From Halorubrum aquaticum (lineage in GTDB: Archaea > Halobacteriota > Halobacteria > Halobacteriales > Haloferacaceae): 64,000 nucleotides of DNA. The stretch covers positions 62,001-126,000 of the forward strand of contig NZ_FOPZ01000003.1 of NCBI RefSeq assembly GCF_900113615.1. Reading direction: 5' to 3'. A program made the translations under genes and the position numbers. Shown piece by piece: positions 43,932-52,224 of this stretch (position 1 is the first letter of the stretch; the number at the start of each line of letters is the position of its first letter). Below the pieces are notes generated by a model, which was not told where the DNA came from, searched no databases, and saw only the letters and a program-made list of their open reading frames with translations.

Positions 43932-44477
43932 TCAGGCGTCCCGATCGGCGAGCAGCTCCGAGGCCGTCAACAGCGCCTCCAGTTCCACGTCGTGGTCGGC
44001 TAGTAGCTCCGCGGCACCCTCCTCGCGGTCGACGACGACGAGCACGCGGTTCACGGTCGCGCCCGCCTCGCGGAGCGCCTCGACCGCGTCGACGGCCGAC
44101 TGCCCGGTCGTCGCGATGTCCTCCAAGACGACGACCTCCTCGCCCGCCTCGAGTCTCCCCTCGATCCGGTTGCCGGTGCCGTACTCCTTGGCCCGTTTCC
44201 GCGCGATGACGTACGGCCTGCCGAGCTCCGCGGCGGTCACCGCCACGAGCGGGACCGCGCCGAGCGCGACGCCGGCCAGCTTCGCGTCCGTGTCGGCGAG
44301 CCGGCCGGCGAACGCGTCGGCGATCCGCGTCAGGCAGTCCGGGTCGGTCTCGAAGAGGTACTTGTCGACGTAGTAGTCGCTCGTGCCGCCGTGTGAGAGC
44401 TCGAACTCGCCGAACCTGACGGCGTCGGCCGCGCGCAACGCCGCGATCAGGTCGTCCCGTCGGTCGTCGTCGGTCAT
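43932..44477 (-). CDS. pyrE: Orotate phosphoribosyltransferase PyrE
   Basis: A 181-residue enzyme of pyrimidine synthesis that makes OMP from orotate and PRPP. The PRPP motif is [18 protein letters not shown] (about residues 117-134); the orotate-binding N-terminus has [18 protein letters not shown]. Length matches haloarchaeal PyrE. It is convergent with moxR (9-base gap). Upstream lies a repeat-bearing spacer. Confidence 0.95.
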   Translation of the reverse strand: MTDDDRRDDLIAALRAADAVRFGEFELSHGGTSDYYVDKYLFETDPDCLTRIADAFAGRLADTDAKLAGVALGAVPLVAVTAAELGRPYVIARKRAKEYGTGNRIEGRLEAGEEVVVLEDIATTGQSAVDAVEALREAGATVNRVLVVVDREEGAAELLADHDVELEALLTASELLADRDA

Positions 44478-44556
44478 GTCCGATCCGGCTCGCGGAGCGA
44501 TTATAAACCGGTCGGAACGGCGGGACGGGCCGACCGTCGACGGTCGCTCGCCGCCC

Positions 44557-44618
44557 GGTCATCGGCCGTTCCCCGTTCGGTCATCGGCCGTTCCCCGTTC
44601 GGTCATCGGTCGCTCGCC
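44557..44618. repeat. 22-base direct repeats in the pyrE upstream spacer
   Basis: GGTCATCGGCCGTTCCCCGT plus TC occurs at 44557-44578 and again at 44579-44600, followed by a degraded third unit (GGTCATCGGTCGCTCGCC). It lies between the pyrE start and the stop of the sugar kinase. Nothing else is seen in 44478-44624. Confidence 0.85.
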
Positions 44619-44624
44619 GACGGC

Positions 44625-45581
44625 TTACCGGTCGATCCCGGCGTCGCCCTCGAGGACGCGGTCGACCTCCGCGGGCGTCACGACCGCGATGTCGCCGCCG
44701 ACGGTGCGTTTGAGCGCCGCCGTCGCGGCCGCCCGTTCGAGGGCCGTGGACACGTCGCCGCCGTCGATCCGCGCGGCGAGGAAGCCGGCGACGAACGCGT
44801 CGCCGGTCCCGATCGCGTCGAACGTCTCCGCCTCGAAGACGCCCTGCTCGTGGACCGAGCCGTCCCGGAGCGCGAGCGCGCCGCCGGTCCCGCGGGTGAC
44901 GACCACGCACTCGAAGCCGTGCTCGGAGGCGAGGCCGTGGGCGATCTCGACCGCGTCGCCCTCGCGTTCGAGCACCTCGTGGGCGTCCCGCTGTGGAACG
45001 AACAGCACGTCGACGTCCGCGAACAGGCTCTCATACGTCTCCCGCGCGGTTTCCGGCTCCCACAGCTTCGCCCGGTAGTTCAGGTCGAACGTCCGGACCA
45101 CGCCGGCCTCGCCGGCCGTCCGCAACAGCGCCCGCGTCGTCTCGCGGGCCGTCTCCGAGAGCGCCGGGGTGATCCCGGTGGTGTGGAAGTACGTGGCCGC
45201 CTCGAGGGCGGCCGTCGGCAGCTCCGCGGGTTCGACCGTCGTGACCGCGGCGTCCGCGCGGTCGTAGATCACGTCCGTCCCCCGCGGCTCGCCGCCGTGT
45301 TCGAGGTAGTAGGTCCCGACGCGGCTCGAGTCGGGGTCGTCCCACGCCACGCCCGTCCGGACGCCGTGGCTCCGGAGCTCGCTCACGACCCGACGGCCGA
45401 GCGGCGAGTCCGGGAGCTTCGAGAACCAGACCGCGTCCGCGCCGAGCCGAGCCGCGCCGACCGCGACGTTGCTCTCCGCGCCGCCGGCCTGAACGTCGAG
45501 TTCACGGGTCCGCTCCAGCCGTTCGCCCCGCGGCGGGGAGAGCCGGAGCATCGTCTCGCCGAACGTCACGAGGTCCGTCAC
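44625..45581 (-). CDS. kdgK: PfkB-family sugar kinase, KDG kinase type
   Basis: A 318-residue ribokinase-fold kinase from GTG 45579-45581 (start [20 protein letters not shown]). Marks: [16 protein letters not shown], the [15 protein letters not shown] motif of 2-keto-3-deoxygluconate kinases, and the anion hole/base [11 protein letters not shown]. It probably phosphorylates KDG in the semi-phosphorylative Entner-Doudoroff route of haloarchaea; other sugar acids are possible. The GTG at 45588-45590 is an alternative. A 12-codon upstream frame ends inside this GTG (separate entry). Confidence 0.88.
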   Translation of the reverse strand: MTDLVTFGETMLRLSPPRGERLERTRELDVQAGGAESNVAVGAARLGADAVWFSKLPDSPLGRRVVSELRSHGVRTGVAWDDPDSSRVGTYYLEHGGEPRGTDVIYDRADAAVTTVEPAELPTAALEAATYFHTTGITPALSETARETTRALLRTAGEAGVVRTFDLNYRAKLWEPETARETYESLFADVDVLFVPQRDAHEVLEREGDAVEIAHGLASEHGFECVVVTRGTGGALALRDGSVHEQGVFEAETFDAIGTGDAFVAGFLAARIDGGDVSTALERAAATAALKRTVGGDIAVVTPAEVDRVLEGDAGIDR

Positions 45582-45616
45582 GCCGACCACCCCGGCGCGG
45601 TCGCGTCGGTGTCCAT
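45578..45616 (-). CDS. Possible 12-residue leader peptide overlapping the kinase start
   Basis: ATG 45614-45616 opens a frame of 12 codons ([12 protein letters not shown]) whose TGA (45578-45580) overlaps the kinase GTG (45579-45581) in a GTGA. A TATA-like CTTTTGTAC at 45637-45645 lies about 26 bases before this ATG, so a leaderless mRNA would begin at the small frame and the kinase would be reached by translational coupling. No typical attenuation codons are present. It may be chance; judged on position only. Confidence 0.35.
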   Translation of the reverse strand: MDTDATAPGWSA

Positions 45617-45686
45617 GTCCGCTCGTCGTCCGCTGGGTACAAAAGCGACGCCGATCCGCCTCACCGGAACGCCGACGCCAACACGA

Positions 45687-46268
45687 TCACCGGAACGCCG
45701 ACGCCAGCACGACGCCGCCGAAACAGAGCAGCGCGAGCGCGGCGATCGGCTGCCCACCGGCGGCGACCACGTACGTCCCGTAGACGACCCCGGCCGAGAT
45801 CGTCCCCGCGAGCAGGGTCGTCCCGGCGTGGACGGCCACGTTCCGTCGGGTCCGGGCCTTCCTTCCCACCTGTCGACCGACCGAGAGGCCGTGGTCGGCG
45901 ACGTCCCACGCGACCGCGAGCGCGACGCCGGCGACGAGAAGCGGCTCCGCGCCGCCGCCGAACGCCGCGGCGAGCGCGATCCCGCCGATCCCGGCGGCGG
46001 CCCCCCAGGACAGGACGCGTGCGGAGCCGAGGAGCGACCCGCCCGCGAGACAGACGACCGACGCTCCGACGACCGCCCCGCCCGTCGGATCGGCGACGAG
46101 CGCGGCGACCGTCGCGACCGTCGCGGCGACGAGGCTCGAGACGACCGCGAGCGTCGGCGGGCGCGCGTCGCGCTCACGCTCCTCGGCGGCCTCGGGCCCG
46201 CGGCTCCCGTCCGCCTCCGCCCCGCGATCCCCGTCCGTCACGGATCCCCGGTTCCGCTCCGCGCTCAC
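45687..46268 (-). CDS. Membrane protein of the DUF58 operon
   Basis: A 193-residue protein from GTG 46266-46268, overlapping the DUF58 stop by four bases (GTGA). A soluble acidic N-terminus (about 35 residues) precedes five or so hydrophobic helices (SSLVAATVATVAALVA, GASVVCLAGGSLLG, GAAAGIGGIALAAAF and others). I do not assign a family with certainty; similar genes next to haloarchaeal DUF58 genes are annotated as DUFs. It is the last gene of the four-gene operon. Confidence 0.75.
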   Translation of the reverse strand: MSAERNRGSVTDGDRGAEADGSRGPEAAEERERDARPPTLAVVSSLVAATVATVAALVADPTGGAVVGASVVCLAGGSLLGSARVLSWGAAAGIGGIALAAAFGGGAEPLLVAGVALAVAWDVADHGLSVGRQVGRKARTRRNVAVHAGTTLLAGTISAGVVYGTYVVAAGGQPIAALALLCFGGVVLASAFR

Positions 46269-47767
46269 CGCGACCACCGTCCGTTCGCGCCGGCGACCGC
46301 GGCCGGGAACGACCGGTCGCCCCACTCGACGACCCGGATCCCCGCGCCCCGGAGCGTCCGGATTCGCTCGCGACGCTCGATCGCGGCCAGTTTCCGGCCG
46401 GGCGTGCTCGTCGACCGCGACGGCAACCGCGACGACAACCGCGACGACCGCGTCGCCGTCGTGTCCGGTGAAAGGACGGTGACGAGGTGGCCGTACGCGT
46501 CGAGCCGGCGCGCGGTGTCGACCGGGACGTCGTCGACGAGCGGCGTGAAGAACAGCACCTGGGCGTCGCCCGGAAGCCGCCGACGGAACCGGCGGCGCCA
46601 CAGGGTGCGGTAGAACCGGTCCTCGGACGGCGTCGGCGCGAGCGCGGGGTCCGTCGCCAGCGTCTCGCGACCCCGGACCGCGTGGTCGTTCCCCGCGCCC
46701 GGCGGCAGCCAGCAGTCACGCGGCCCCATCGTCGCGATCCCGACCCGGTCGCCGCCGGCGAGCAGGGCGGTGAAGACGGCCCCCGCCGCCTCGACGCTCG
46801 CCTCCACCGCGGTGTCTCCGTCCGGCCGATCGGCGACGTACGCCGCCTCGCGCGCGTCGACGAGCAGGACGACCGTCGCGGCGCGCTCCTCGCGGAGCTC
46901 CAGCGTCGCCAGCTCGCCGGTCCGGGCCCGCCGGTTCCAGTCGACCCGCTTGAGCGGGTCGCCCCGACGGTACTCGCGGGTGGCGTGGAACTCGACGCCC
47001 GAGCCGCCCACGTCCGTCGGAACGCGGCCGTGTGACACGGTCGTCAGTCCCCGGAGCGGGAGGTCGCCCCCCGCGGCCAGCTCCGGGGTACACGTCAAGC
47101 GGGTCGGCGTCTCGAGCTCCGTCAGCCGCTCGCGGGAGCCGGCGGCGTTGCGGACCACCGCCCGCGTCGTCCCCCACTCGTGGTCCCCGCGGCTCGCGCG
47201 GACCGCGTACGAGAACGTCACGCTCGCGCCCGGGCGGAGCGCGGTGGCGACCCGTGCGGGGCCGTCGACGACCTCGAGGCCGGGCGGCACCCCGTCGACG
47301 ATCCGGAGATCGAGACACGGCGCGTCGCCGACGTTCCGCGCGCGCACCGTCACCGACACCTCGTCGCCCGGGTCCGGCGTCGGATCGCTCACCTCGCGGT
47401 CGATCTCGAGTACCGCCTCTCCCGCCTCGCCGAGGCGCGCGTACAGCCCGTACCCGACCGCCGCCGCCCCGACGAGGACCATCCCCGGCTGTCTGAGCGC
47501 GACGCCGAGCCCCACCAGCGTGAGCGCGACGCCGGTGACCCCGACCCACCGTCCCGTGTCGAACGGGCGAAGCGCCCGGCGGTCAGTCGGGTGGTCGTCG
47601 TGGCCGGTGTCGATCTCGTCGGCGTCGTCGCGGCCGCCCTCGTCCCTCTGATCGCCGTCGCCGTCTCTCTCCCCGCCGTCTCCATCCCCGTCGTCCCCGT
47701 CCCTCGCGTACGTTTCGTCCGCCGGGGTCGCCGCGGAATCGACCCGATCCCGCTCGGCCGCCGTCAT
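46265..47767 (-). CDS. DUF58 protein (von Willebrand-like), partner of MoxR systems
   Basis: A 500-residue protein from ATG 47765-47767, overlapping the upstream gene by ATGA. After an acidic first 70 residues and two hydrophobic segments (about 75-110), the middle holds a CARDB-like beta domain (VSVTVRARNVGDAPCLDLRI). The DUF58 core follows: FHATREYRRGDPLKRVDWNRRART and the VVLLVDAREAAYVADRPDG segment, a MIDAS-like DxR variant. DUF58 proteins are predicted MoxR substrates. It sits in an operon with DUF4129 and two membrane proteins. Confidence 0.88.
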   Translation of the reverse strand: MTAAERDRVDSAATPADETYARDGDDGDGDGGERDGDGDQRDEGGRDDADEIDTGHDDHPTDRRALRPFDTGRWVGVTGVALTLVGLGVALRQPGMVLVGAAAVGYGLYARLGEAGEAVLEIDREVSDPTPDPGDEVSVTVRARNVGDAPCLDLRIVDGVPPGLEVVDGPARVATALRPGASVTFSYAVRASRGDHEWGTTRAVVRNAAGSRERLTELETPTRLTCTPELAAGGDLPLRGLTTVSHGRVPTDVGGSGVEFHATREYRRGDPLKRVDWNRRARTGELATLELREERAATVVLLVDAREAAYVADRPDGDTAVEASVEAAGAVFTALLAGGDRVGIATMGPRDCWLPPGAGNDHAVRGRETLATDPALAPTPSEDRFYRTLWRRRFRRRLPGDAQVLFFTPLVDDVPVDTARRLDAYGHLVTVLSPDTTATRSSRLSSRLPSRSTSTPGRKLAAIERRERIRTLRGAGIRVVEWGDRSFPAAVAGANGRWSR

Positions 47768-48438
47768 CGATCCCCCTCCCTCCCGTCGCCGGTCGATCCT
47801 CTCCCGTCGCCGGCCGATCCTCTCCCGTCGCCGGCCGATCCTCTCCCGTCGCCGGCGGTCCGTTCGCCGTCCCGATCGGCTCCGGCGTCGATCCCGACCG
47901 TCGCCCGTTCGAGGGCGTCGACGGCGGCGGTCACGCCGGCTCGAAACGTCGACCGACCGGGCAGCCCGCCCAGTATCTGGTCGCGGATCGGGTAGGCGAT
48001 CGACCGCGAGCAGAACGCCGCGGCGGTGCGGTCGTCGGTCCAGTCCCCCTCGTCGACGAGCTCCGCGGCCCGCTCGCGCGAGCAGTTCCGCTCGCGGGCG
48101 ACCGCCCGGACCGCGGCCGTCCGAACCCGCGACCGCACGTCGTCGCGCGCGGTGCGTCCCCGTCGCCGTCGGACGGAGGCGGCCCGTGAGACCGCCGCGT
48201 CGAAGTCGGCTCCGGGGACCGCCGCCCGCTCCCGCCGCTCCGGTTCGCCGAGGTCCGTGGACCGGCGCTCCTGCCCACGCCGAGCGCTCGCGTATCGAAC
48301 GCCCTGGAGGACGCTGAGCACGCCGATCAGCGTGACGACGACGAACGAGAGGTCGAGCGTGCTCGCGAGCCCCCGATCGACGGCGACGAGGAAGCCGACC
48401 GCGACCGCCGCGACGCCGACGGCCGCGAGCGGGCGCAC
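47764..48438 (-). CDS. Membrane-anchored operon protein with repeat tail
   Basis: A 224-residue protein (GTG 48436-48438, overlapping the DUF4129 stop by one base). Two hydrophobic N-terminal helices (about residues 3-20 and 28-46) precede a basic segment (RRRRGRTARDDVRSRV) and a conserved-looking helical part (WTDDRTAAAFCSRSIAYPIRD). The tail is GDGRGSA repeats. Haloarchaeal homologs in MoxR/DUF58 loci exist as DUFs (I recall DUF7269, not certain). Function unknown. Confidence 0.75.
   Translation of the reverse strand: MRPLAAVGVAAVAVGFLVAVDRGLASTLDLSFVVVTLIGVLSVLQGVRYASARRGQERRSTDLGEPERRERAAVPGADFDAAVSRAASVRRRRGRTARDDVRSRVRTAAVRAVARERNCSRERAAELVDEGDWTDDRTAAAFCSRSIAYPIRDQILGGLPGRSTFRAGVTAAVDALERATVGIDAGADRDGERTAGDGRGSAGDGRGSAGDGRGSTGDGREGDR
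47782..47857 (-). repeat. In-frame 21-base tandem repeat, about 3.5 units
   Basis: Units of CCCGTCGCCGG(C/T)CGATCCTCT lie at 47782-47802, 47803-47823 and 47824-47844, with a partial fourth to 47857. Minus-strand translation gives GDGRGSA repeats at the C-terminus of the preceding gene. Units 2 and 3 are identical, so the array looks recently expanded and may vary in copy number. Confidence 0.9.
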
Positions 48439-49391
48439 TACGTCTCACCCCCGTGTTCGTCCTCGATGCGACGGAGCGCGGCCGCGGCCCGACGCTCCCG
48501 GTCGTCGGTCGGGTCCGCGCCGCCGTACCGCACCCGCTCGAAGACGTCGGTGAGCTCCGAGACGGGCTCCTCGTCGACGCCGGCCTCGACCGCGGCGGTC
48601 GCGAACTCCCCCGGCGTCGCGGAGGCGGGGCGGTCGATCTCGAGCGCCTCGGTCATCTCGCGCCACGCGCGGTACACCTCGTTGTCGCCGGCGTCGCCCT
48701 CGATCCGGTCGGCCGCCTCCCCCGCGGTCCGCGCGACCGCCGCGAGGTCGGGGTCCGCCGGGTCCGGGTCGGGCTCCGCGGGCACGCTCCTCCCGGACTC
48801 GTCCTCGTCGTCGCCGGCGGCCGCCACCAACACGAGGAGGCTGACGAGGATGGCGATGAGAACCACCGCGACGAACGCCGCCTCGGGCGTCGAGACGCTC
48901 CCGGAGCCGCTCCCGAGGCCGGCGCCCCCGCCGCCGCCCGCGGGGAGCAGCCCGTCCTCCTCGCCCGCCAGTCCGAGGTCGAGCTCGCCGACGCTCTCGG
49001 GGTCCCGACAGCTCGAGAGCCCGTACCATATCACGCCGACCGGGAAGCCCACCGTGCCGGCGACGACGGCCGCGGCGAACCGCGACCCGGTGTCGCGATA
49101 CGCGAACGCCCCGATCGCGATCAGCGCACCCGCGAGAAGCAACAGCGCCGGTAGCTGCCGTAAGACCGGATAACAGACCGGCGGCAGCGCCAGCATCGTC
49201 GGCCCGCCCGGCGTCTCCGAGGGGCTGATCTCGCCGGGGTCGTCGGTCGGGCCCGCGCCGCCCTCGACGCCGCCGCTGAACCCGCCGCCTCCGTCGACGG
49301 CGACCGCGGAGTCCAGCGTCGCCGCCGCGACGCCGAGAGCGACGACCGCGAGGAGGGCGAGGAGGGCGGTCGAGAGGGTCTCCCGCTTCAC
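48438..49391 (-). CDS. DUF4129-domain membrane protein
   Basis: A 317-residue protein. A signal-like N-terminal helix (about residues 6-27), two central helices (about 78-98 and 103-125), a Gly-rich linker (GGGGGAGLGSGSGS) and a further helix (about 172-195) precede a C-terminal DUF4129 cytoplasmic domain (VYRAWREMTEALEIDRPASATP, then FERVRYGGADPTDD). DUF4129 is a transglutaminase-linked module in MoxR/DUF58 systems. It is first in the operon. Confidence 0.85.
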   Translation of the reverse strand: MKRETLSTALLALLAVVALGVAAATLDSAVAVDGGGGFSGGVEGGAGPTDDPGEISPSETPGGPTMLALPPVCYPVLRQLPALLLLAGALIAIGAFAYRDTGSRFAAAVVAGTVGFPVGVIWYGLSSCRDPESVGELDLGLAGEEDGLLPAGGGGGAGLGSGSGSVSTPEAAFVAVVLIAILVSLLVLVAAAGDDEDESGRSVPAEPDPDPADPDLAAVARTAGEAADRIEGDAGDNEVYRAWREMTEALEIDRPASATPGEFATAAVEAGVDEEPVSELTDVFERVRYGGADPTDDRERRAAAALRRIEDEHGGET

Positions 49392-49488
49392 GACGGTAGA
49401 TGCGCGCTCGTGCGGGAATAGCTTTCGGCGACGACGGGACTTTCAGCACGGGAGCGTTCGGCGACGACGAGCTCTCTGTGCGGTCGAG

Positions 49489-50541
49489 TCACGTGCTCGC
49501 GGCATCGAGCGCCGTCGTCGGGAACAGGTCGTCCACGTTCGGGTCCGGATCGAGCAGGCGGTAGGCGGTCCCGTCGCGCTCGAGGACGCCGGCGCGCTCC
49601 AGGTGGTCGAGGTGCGCGAACGCCTCGCCCGGGCCGTGGAGCGTGTGGATCTCCTCGAGGTCGCCGAAAAGCGCCGCCGAGACCTCCCACGCGGTGGCCG
49701 GTCCGGACTCCAGGACGTCGATCACCCGCCGAGTGCGGTCGCGGTGGTGGTCGAGGATCTCCGCGGCCCGCCGGCTCGGTTCGTCGATCCGCTCGCGGTG
49801 GCCCGGGTGCGCGGCGTCCCAGTCGCGGTCGACGATCCGGACGAGGCTGTCGGCGTAGGCGGCCAGCGGCTCCTCGACCCGGACGTCCGCCCCGCCGACG
49901 TTCGGGGTGTACCGCGGGAGCAGCGCGTCGCCGGTGAACGCCTCTACCGGCGACTCTCCCCCGTTTCCGTCCCCGCCGTTCCCGCTCACGGGCTCGTGTC
50001 CCGGAACCGTCCGCGGGTCGAACGCGAACGCACAGAGTCCGGCGGTGTGTCCCGGCAGGTGAACCGTCTCCAGTTTCACGCCGCCGAGGTCGATCGTCTC
50101 GCCGTCGGCGATCGGCGTCACCTCGGCGTCGCGGCCGTAGATGTCTGTCCCCTCCGTCTCGAAGAACTCGGTCAGTCGGTCGCGCGCCGCCGCGGGCATC
50201 CCCCACCGCTCGAACGTCTCCCGTTGGGCCGCCGGGTTCGTCGCGAAGGGGCGTTCCCGGCCGTCGACGAGCGGCGCGTCCGCCTCGTGGACGTACACCT
50301 CGGCCCCGCCTTCCGTCTGGATCTCGCCGGCCAGCCCGGCGTGATCGGGGTGCCAGTGGGTGAGCACCACCGCGTCGACGTCGGCGAACCCGACGCCGAG
50401 TTCCGATAGTCCCTCCCGCAGGTCCGCGCGCACCGCCGGGATCGAGACGGCGGTGTCGACGAGCGTCGTCCGGTCCGCCTCGATCAGGTAGGCGTCGTTC
50501 TCGCCCTCGAAGACGGTGTTCCCGAGCTGGATCCGTTTCAC
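49489..50541 (-). CDS. Metallo-beta-lactamase fold hydrolase with C-terminal winged helix
   Basis: A 350-residue protein from GTG 50539-50541 (VKRIQLGNTVFEGENDAYLI). The zinc motif is LTHWHPDHAG, with later ligands in HLPGHTAG and FTGDALLP. The last 90 residues look like a winged-helix (RRVIDVLESGPATAWEVSAALF), as in LACTB2-like MBL proteins. These enzymes act on RNA or thioesters; substrate unknown. The Asp/Gly insert VSGNGGDGNGGESPV is a halophile loop. Confidence 0.88.
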   Translation of the reverse strand: MKRIQLGNTVFEGENDAYLIEADRTTLVDTAVSIPAVRADLREGLSELGVGFADVDAVVLTHWHPDHAGLAGEIQTEGGAEVYVHEADAPLVDGRERPFATNPAAQRETFERWGMPAAARDRLTEFFETEGTDIYGRDAEVTPIADGETIDLGGVKLETVHLPGHTAGLCAFAFDPRTVPGHEPVSGNGGDGNGGESPVEAFTGDALLPRYTPNVGGADVRVEEPLAAYADSLVRIVDRDWDAAHPGHRERIDEPSRRAAEILDHHRDRTRRVIDVLESGPATAWEVSAALFGDLEEIHTLHGPGEAFAHLDHLERAGVLERDGTAYRLLDPDPNVDDLFPTTALDAAST

Positions 50542-50659
50542 GTCCGTCGATCGACGGGGTCCCCCTTCAGGATTGCTACCGCGGGTGCGATCGCCGGAAC
50601 CGGACGATCCCCGTTCCCGGAGGCGTCGATGCCACTCACCCCGAATCGGACGATCCCCG

Positions 50660-51685
50660 TCACCCCGAAGCGTCGACCCCCGCCACCTCGAAGCGCGCAC
50701 CGCCGTCGGCACTCTCGGTCGCACGGACCTCCCAGCCGTGCGCCTCGGCGACCCGCTCGACGATGCTCAGGCCGAATCCGGTCCCCTCCTCGGCGGTCGT
50801 GTAGCCGCTCTCGAAGACCGCCTCGCGGTGGTCCTCGGCGATCCCCGGTCCGTCGTCCGCGACGTAGAACCCGCCACCGTCCTCGAGGACGCCCGCGGCG
50901 ACGGTCACCGCGCCGTCGCCGTGTTCGACCGAGTTCCTGATCAGGTTCTCCAAGAGCCCTTCCAGCCGGCTCTCGTCGGCGGCGAACGACAGGTCACCGT
51001 CCATCCGGAGGGTCGCCTCACCCGTCGCGACGTTGGCCCACGCCCGCTCGACGATCCCGGACAGCTCCACCCGCTCCGGCTCGTCCAGTTCGTCGCCGGC
51101 CCGCGCCAGCGACAACAGGTCGTCGACGAGCGACCGCATCCGGTCGTGTGCGCGCTCGATCTCGTCGATCTGCGGGGACTCACACTCCTCCCGAAGGAGT
51201 TCGAGCCGCCCGCTGGCGACGTTGAGGGGGTTCCGCAGGTCGTGGCTGACGATGCTCGCGAACTCGTCGAGGCGCTCGTTCTTCCGCCGGAGCGACTCCT
51301 CCCGCCGCTTCCGGTCCGTGACGTCACGGATGACGCCGACGCGGTCGATGCCGTCGTCGTCGGGAACTCGGGCGAACCGCATCTCCACCGGGAACGTGTC
51401 GCCGTCGGCCGTCTGGAAGTCGTACTCGATCACGCCGACGTCGCGGTCGCCCGCGGCGAGCTCCTCGCGCGCCCGCCGCGCCTTCTCCGCGGCCTCCTCG
51501 GTGGCCCACTCGTAGATGTGCGTCCCGATCAGTTCCTCGCGGTCCGCCCGCTTCATCTCGGCGTACCGGTCGTTGACGTACACGATGGTCCCGTCGGGGT
51601 CGACGGCGTACACCCCGTCCTCGAGCGACTCCAGGACGGTCTCGTACCGCCGCAGCTCCCGATCGCGGCGCGTTCGATCGCTCAT
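50660..51685 (-). CDS. PAS-domain sensor histidine kinase without hairpin insert
   Basis: A 341-residue soluble kinase. A PAS domain (about residues 12-125; LEDGVYAVDPDGTIVYVND) precedes HisKA with His148 in SIVSHDLRNPL. The HATPase has the N-box NLIRNSVEHGDGAVTV, then DDGPGIA and GTGFGLS. It is closely similar in core to the two hybrid kinases but reads straight from SVEHG into DGAVTV, so it serves as the uninterrupted form. The last residues (GGARFEVAGVDASG) match the same C-terminus. Partner unknown. Confidence 0.93.
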   Translation of the reverse strand: MSDRTRRDRELRRYETVLESLEDGVYAVDPDGTIVYVNDRYAEMKRADREELIGTHIYEWATEEAAEKARRAREELAAGDRDVGVIEYDFQTADGDTFPVEMRFARVPDDDGIDRVGVIRDVTDRKRREESLRRKNERLDEFASIVSHDLRNPLNVASGRLELLREECESPQIDEIERAHDRMRSLVDDLLSLARAGDELDEPERVELSGIVERAWANVATGEATLRMDGDLSFAADESRLEGLLENLIRNSVEHGDGAVTVAAGVLEDGGGFYVADDGPGIAEDHREAVFESGYTTAEEGTGFGLSIVERVAEAHGWEVRATESADGGARFEVAGVDASG

Positions 51686-51845
51686 GTGGCTACTCGGTCC
51701 CCACTGTGTCCGCTTGGATCATAAAGCGATCGTCCGAGCGCTCGATCGAGTCGGCGCGGTCGGACCCGTCCGATCGAATCCGCGTGACCCGACCGCTTCC
51801 ATCGAGCCGCGATGTCCTTTTCGTCGTGCCGACCGACGGTCCGGC

Positions 51846-52223
51846 ATGGAGTATCAACCCGGCGTCTGTAACATCGGACCGACTCAGCGACGGCGACGGC
51901 TCCTGCTCGGCGGCGTCTCGATTCTGGCCGCGGCCGCGCTCGTCGCCGCGGTCCTCGCCGTCGGCTGGCCGCACTGGACGCTGGTCCTCACGACGTTTCC
52001 GCTGTACGGGGCGGCGATGGGATGCTTCCAGTACCGCGAGCGGTTCTGCGTCGGCTTCGCCGGGGTCGGCGTCTTCGACGTGGGCGAGGGAACCGAGCGG
52101 ATCGACGACCCGGAGGCGCTCGCCGCCGACCGGAAGCGTGCGGTTCGCTTGAACGTCAAGTCGCTCGCCGTCGGCGCCCTCGGCGCGCTGGCGATCTACG
52201 GGATCGCGGCCGTGGCGTTGTAG
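51846..52223 (+). CDS. Haloarchaeal membrane protein, function unknown
   Basis: A 125-residue protein starting MEYQPGVCNIGPTQRRRRLL. About three hydrophobic helices (residues 19-42, 45-60, 103-124), a Cys-bearing loop MGCFQYRERFCVGFAGVGVF and an N-terminal Cys (VCNIGP). The pattern C-N-I-G-P followed by CFQYRERFC recalls small haloarchaeal membrane proteins seen beside biotin carboxylase genes, but I assign no function. It is convergent with pccA (1-base gap). Confidence 0.72.
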   Translation: MEYQPGVCNIGPTQRRRRLLLGGVSILAAAALVAAVLAVGWPHWTLVLTTFPLYGAAMGCFQYRERFCVGFAGVGVFDVGEGTERIDDPEALAADRKRAVRLNVKSLAVGALGALAIYGIAAVAL

Positions 52224-52224
52224 C

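Noticed and set aside
42960..49391. MoxR/DUF58 region as an antiphage defence island
   Set aside because: No nuclease, helicase or methylase accompanies it; the set fits the widespread MoxR-DUF58-DUF4129 housekeeping arrangement.
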